Shown here one piece after another: positions 62,246 through 64,000 of a stretch of 64,000 nt of DNA. The stretch lies in contig CATKHK010000021.1 in NCBI GenBank assembly GCA_949751835.1, positions 124,001 to 188,000 on the forward strand, written 5' to 3'. Each line of letters begins with the position of its first letter. Within the stretch, counting starts at the first letter, position 1. The notes beneath the pieces are model-generated. The model was not told the DNA's origin and searched no databases. It saw nothing but the letters and a program-made list of their open reading frames with translations. The translations under genes and the position numbers were made by a program. The DNA comes from Blepharisma japonicum (Eukaryota; Ciliophora; Heterotrichea; Heterotrichida; Blepharismidae).

Positions 62246-64000
62246 ATGAGAAAAGTCTTCACTCTTGACCGAACATTTCTGAAAAATTATTTATCAAGGG
62301 ATCCAAACTTTGGCTTCAATGGGCTTGGCGAAATTGTTTATCGTCGTTCCTATTCACGCCTCCGTGAAGACCACACATATGAAAATTGGCATCAAACAGT
62401 AGAAAGAGTTGTAAATGGGACTTTTTCTTTACAACTAAATAGAGCTGAAAACTTAAAAAATATCAGAGGACATGCAGAAATTATGTATGACAAGATCTTT
62501 AATTTTAAGTTTTTGCCACCTGGAAGAGGTCTATGGGCTATGGGTACAAAAATCACTGAGGAAAAATTTCTTTATGCTGCATTAAATAATTGCGCCTTTG
62601 TATCAACCAAAGATTTTACACAGGAAACTGGATATAAGCCTTTTACTTTTCTCATGGATGCTTCTATGCTTGGTGTAGGCGTAGGATTTGACACTAAAGG
62701 TGCGGGAAAATTAGAAATTTATAAGCCAAATGGGAGTGATACTTATCAAATTCCTGACACAAGAGAAGGGTGGGTAAACTCTCTCAAACTGCTATTGGAT
62801 TCATTTTTTATACCAGACAAACAAGAAATTATTTTTGATTATTCTTTAATCCGCCCAGCAGGCAGGATTTTGAGTACTTTTGGTGGAATTGCAGCAGGTC
62901 CGGGCCCTCTTATATCAATGCATGAAAATATAAAAAAGATTTTGACAAGAAAAATAAACCAGAAAATAGACACAAGAGATATTGTTGACATTATGAATAT
63001 GATAGGGAAATGTGTTGTCTCTGGAAATGTTAGACGATCTGCTGAAATTGCGTTTGGAGAGATTGAGGATGAACAATTTTTAGAATTGAAAAATTATGAT
63101 AAATACCCTGAAAGACAAGAATTTGGATGGGCAAGTAATAATTCAGTACTAGGGAAGCTAGGCATGGACTATAGCAAAATTGCTGAATGTATTAGAAGAA
63201 ATGGAGAGCCTGGCTTGGCATGGCTTGAAAATATGCAAAAATATGGAAGGCTATGTGATCCACCTAATTGAAAAGATCACAGAGCATTAGGTGGAAATCC
63301 TTGCTTAGAGCAGACTTTGGAATCTTATGAATTATGCTGTCTAGTTGAAGTTTTTATAAACAACCATCATAATTTAGATGAATTTTTAGAAACACTGAAA
63401 TATGCTTTTATGTACGCAAAAACAGTTACATTAGGCCTGACTCATTGGGAAGAAACTAATAATGTTATGGGCCGAAATAGAAGAATTGGCTGCTCTCTGA
63501 CTGGACTTTCCCAATTTTTAGGCCGAAATGGCAGTGATACTCTAAAAAAATGGTGCAATGAAGGCTACAGATTTTTAAAAGCATATGATAAGGAAATATC
63601 GCAAACTTTTGGGGTTCCAGAAAGTATTAAAATAACTTCTGTAAAGCCAAGCGGAACTGTATCTTTATTGGCTGGCTCAACCCCTGGAATGCATTTTCCA
63701 CATGCTCATCATTACATAAGAAGAGTAAGGGTGCCAAACACTGATAAAATCATGCTGAATAAGTTGAAAGAGGATGGTTATCAGATGGAGCCAGATGTAA
63801 TTGACCCAAATGCGACTGTTGTGTCTATTCCAATTAAAGAAAACCCAAAGGTAAAAGTCCTTAATGAAGTAAACATTTGGGAGCAATTAAGCTTTGCAGC
63901 ATTTTTGCAAAAAAATTGGGCTGATAACCAAATTTCATGTACAGTGTCATTTGATCCTGAAAAAGAAGGCTATTTAATTCCTGAAGCCTTGGACTATTTC
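62246..64000 (+). CDS. Adenosylcobalamin-dependent class II ribonucleotide reductase (3' end outside window)
   Basis: The first 585 codons of a monomeric class II (NrdJ/RTPR-type) ribonucleoside-triphosphate reductase run off the right edge. It makes deoxynucleotides using adenosylcobalamin. LPPGRGLWAMG, STFGGIAAGPGPLISM and GNVRRSAEIAFG are family blocks. The active site is intact: Cys353 (GGNPCLEQ) is the thiyl site, Glu355 lies two residues on, Cys364 (YELCCLVE) lies 11 residues on, and Cys116 (LNNCAFVS) is the redox partner. This is the same spacing as C408, E410 and C419 of the Lactobacillus enzyme, with C119 as the partner. TGA=Trp is at DPPNWKDH. A B12-dependent reductase is uncommon in eukaryotes. 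Confidence 0.9.

Noticed and set aside
1-64000. CRISPR arrays, rRNA genes, telomeric repeats, bacterial operons or prophage
   Set aside because: Looked for on both strands; no regularly spaced repeats, rRNA-like conserved cores or telomere tracts were seen, and ribosome-binding-site-led operons are absent as expected for a nuclear genome.

Overview
The window looks like macronuclear-type DNA of a heterotrich ciliate, most likely Blepharisma or a close relative. Three features say so. (1) TGA is read as tryptophan: many proteins stay in one frame only if TGA is sense, and it encodes the conserved Trp residues of a Myb domain, an HMG box and a methylmalonyl-CoA mutase, while genes end on TAA or TAG. 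(2) Genes are broken by minute spliceosomal introns of 15 to 17 nt (14 found), all GT...AG with an A exactly six bases from the 3' end. (3) Genes are dense and AT-rich, on both strands, often with only 13-30 bp between neighbours. All gene models below use TGA=Trp and remove these introns.

Layout. 1-9.8 kb is a duplicated and decaying region: two tandem MFS transporters (the first cut by the window edge), a kelch-like relic, a two-HTH orphan protein, about 2.4 kb of decayed reading frames, then two intact papain-like proteins plus one truncated copy. Both intact papain-like proteins have lost the catalytic Cys. 9.8-23 kb: F-box protein, coiled-coil proteins, an acyl-CoA-binding-domain protein, a methylmalonyl-CoA mutase homologue lacking two key histidines, mitochondrial ribosomal protein S6, a RING/B-box protein fused to protein-L-isoaspartate methyltransferase, a GRIP-like golgin, and a calmodulin-like protein. 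23-31 kb: a WD40/ion-channel fusion, a methyltransferase, the mitochondrial phosphate carrier, and two uncharacterised proteins. 31-44 kb: ciliary and cytoskeletal proteins (coiled coils, a SHIPPO-repeat protein, a JHY-like protein, a tail-anchored septin, CFAP45) and a secreted PHB-depolymerase-like esterase. 44-64 kb: a VHS/alpha-adaptin-ear adaptor, a CorA-like channel, an SLC45-like transporter, a LITAF/OB-fold protein, an Ala-rich orphan, importin alpha, an R2R3 Myb, a plasmepsin V-like protease, an HMG-box protein, a START protein, a COPI-associated membrane protein and, running off the right edge, a B12-dependent class II ribonucleotide reductase.

There is no operon logic; neighbours are mostly unrelated housekeeping, trafficking and cilium genes. 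The most unusual items are the RING-B-box-PCMT fusion, the mutase and papain-like pseudoenzymes, the VHS/alpha-ear adaptor, the WD40 channel, a TA-bounded 322-bp insertion that distinguishes the two MFS repeats, and the intron grammar itself.
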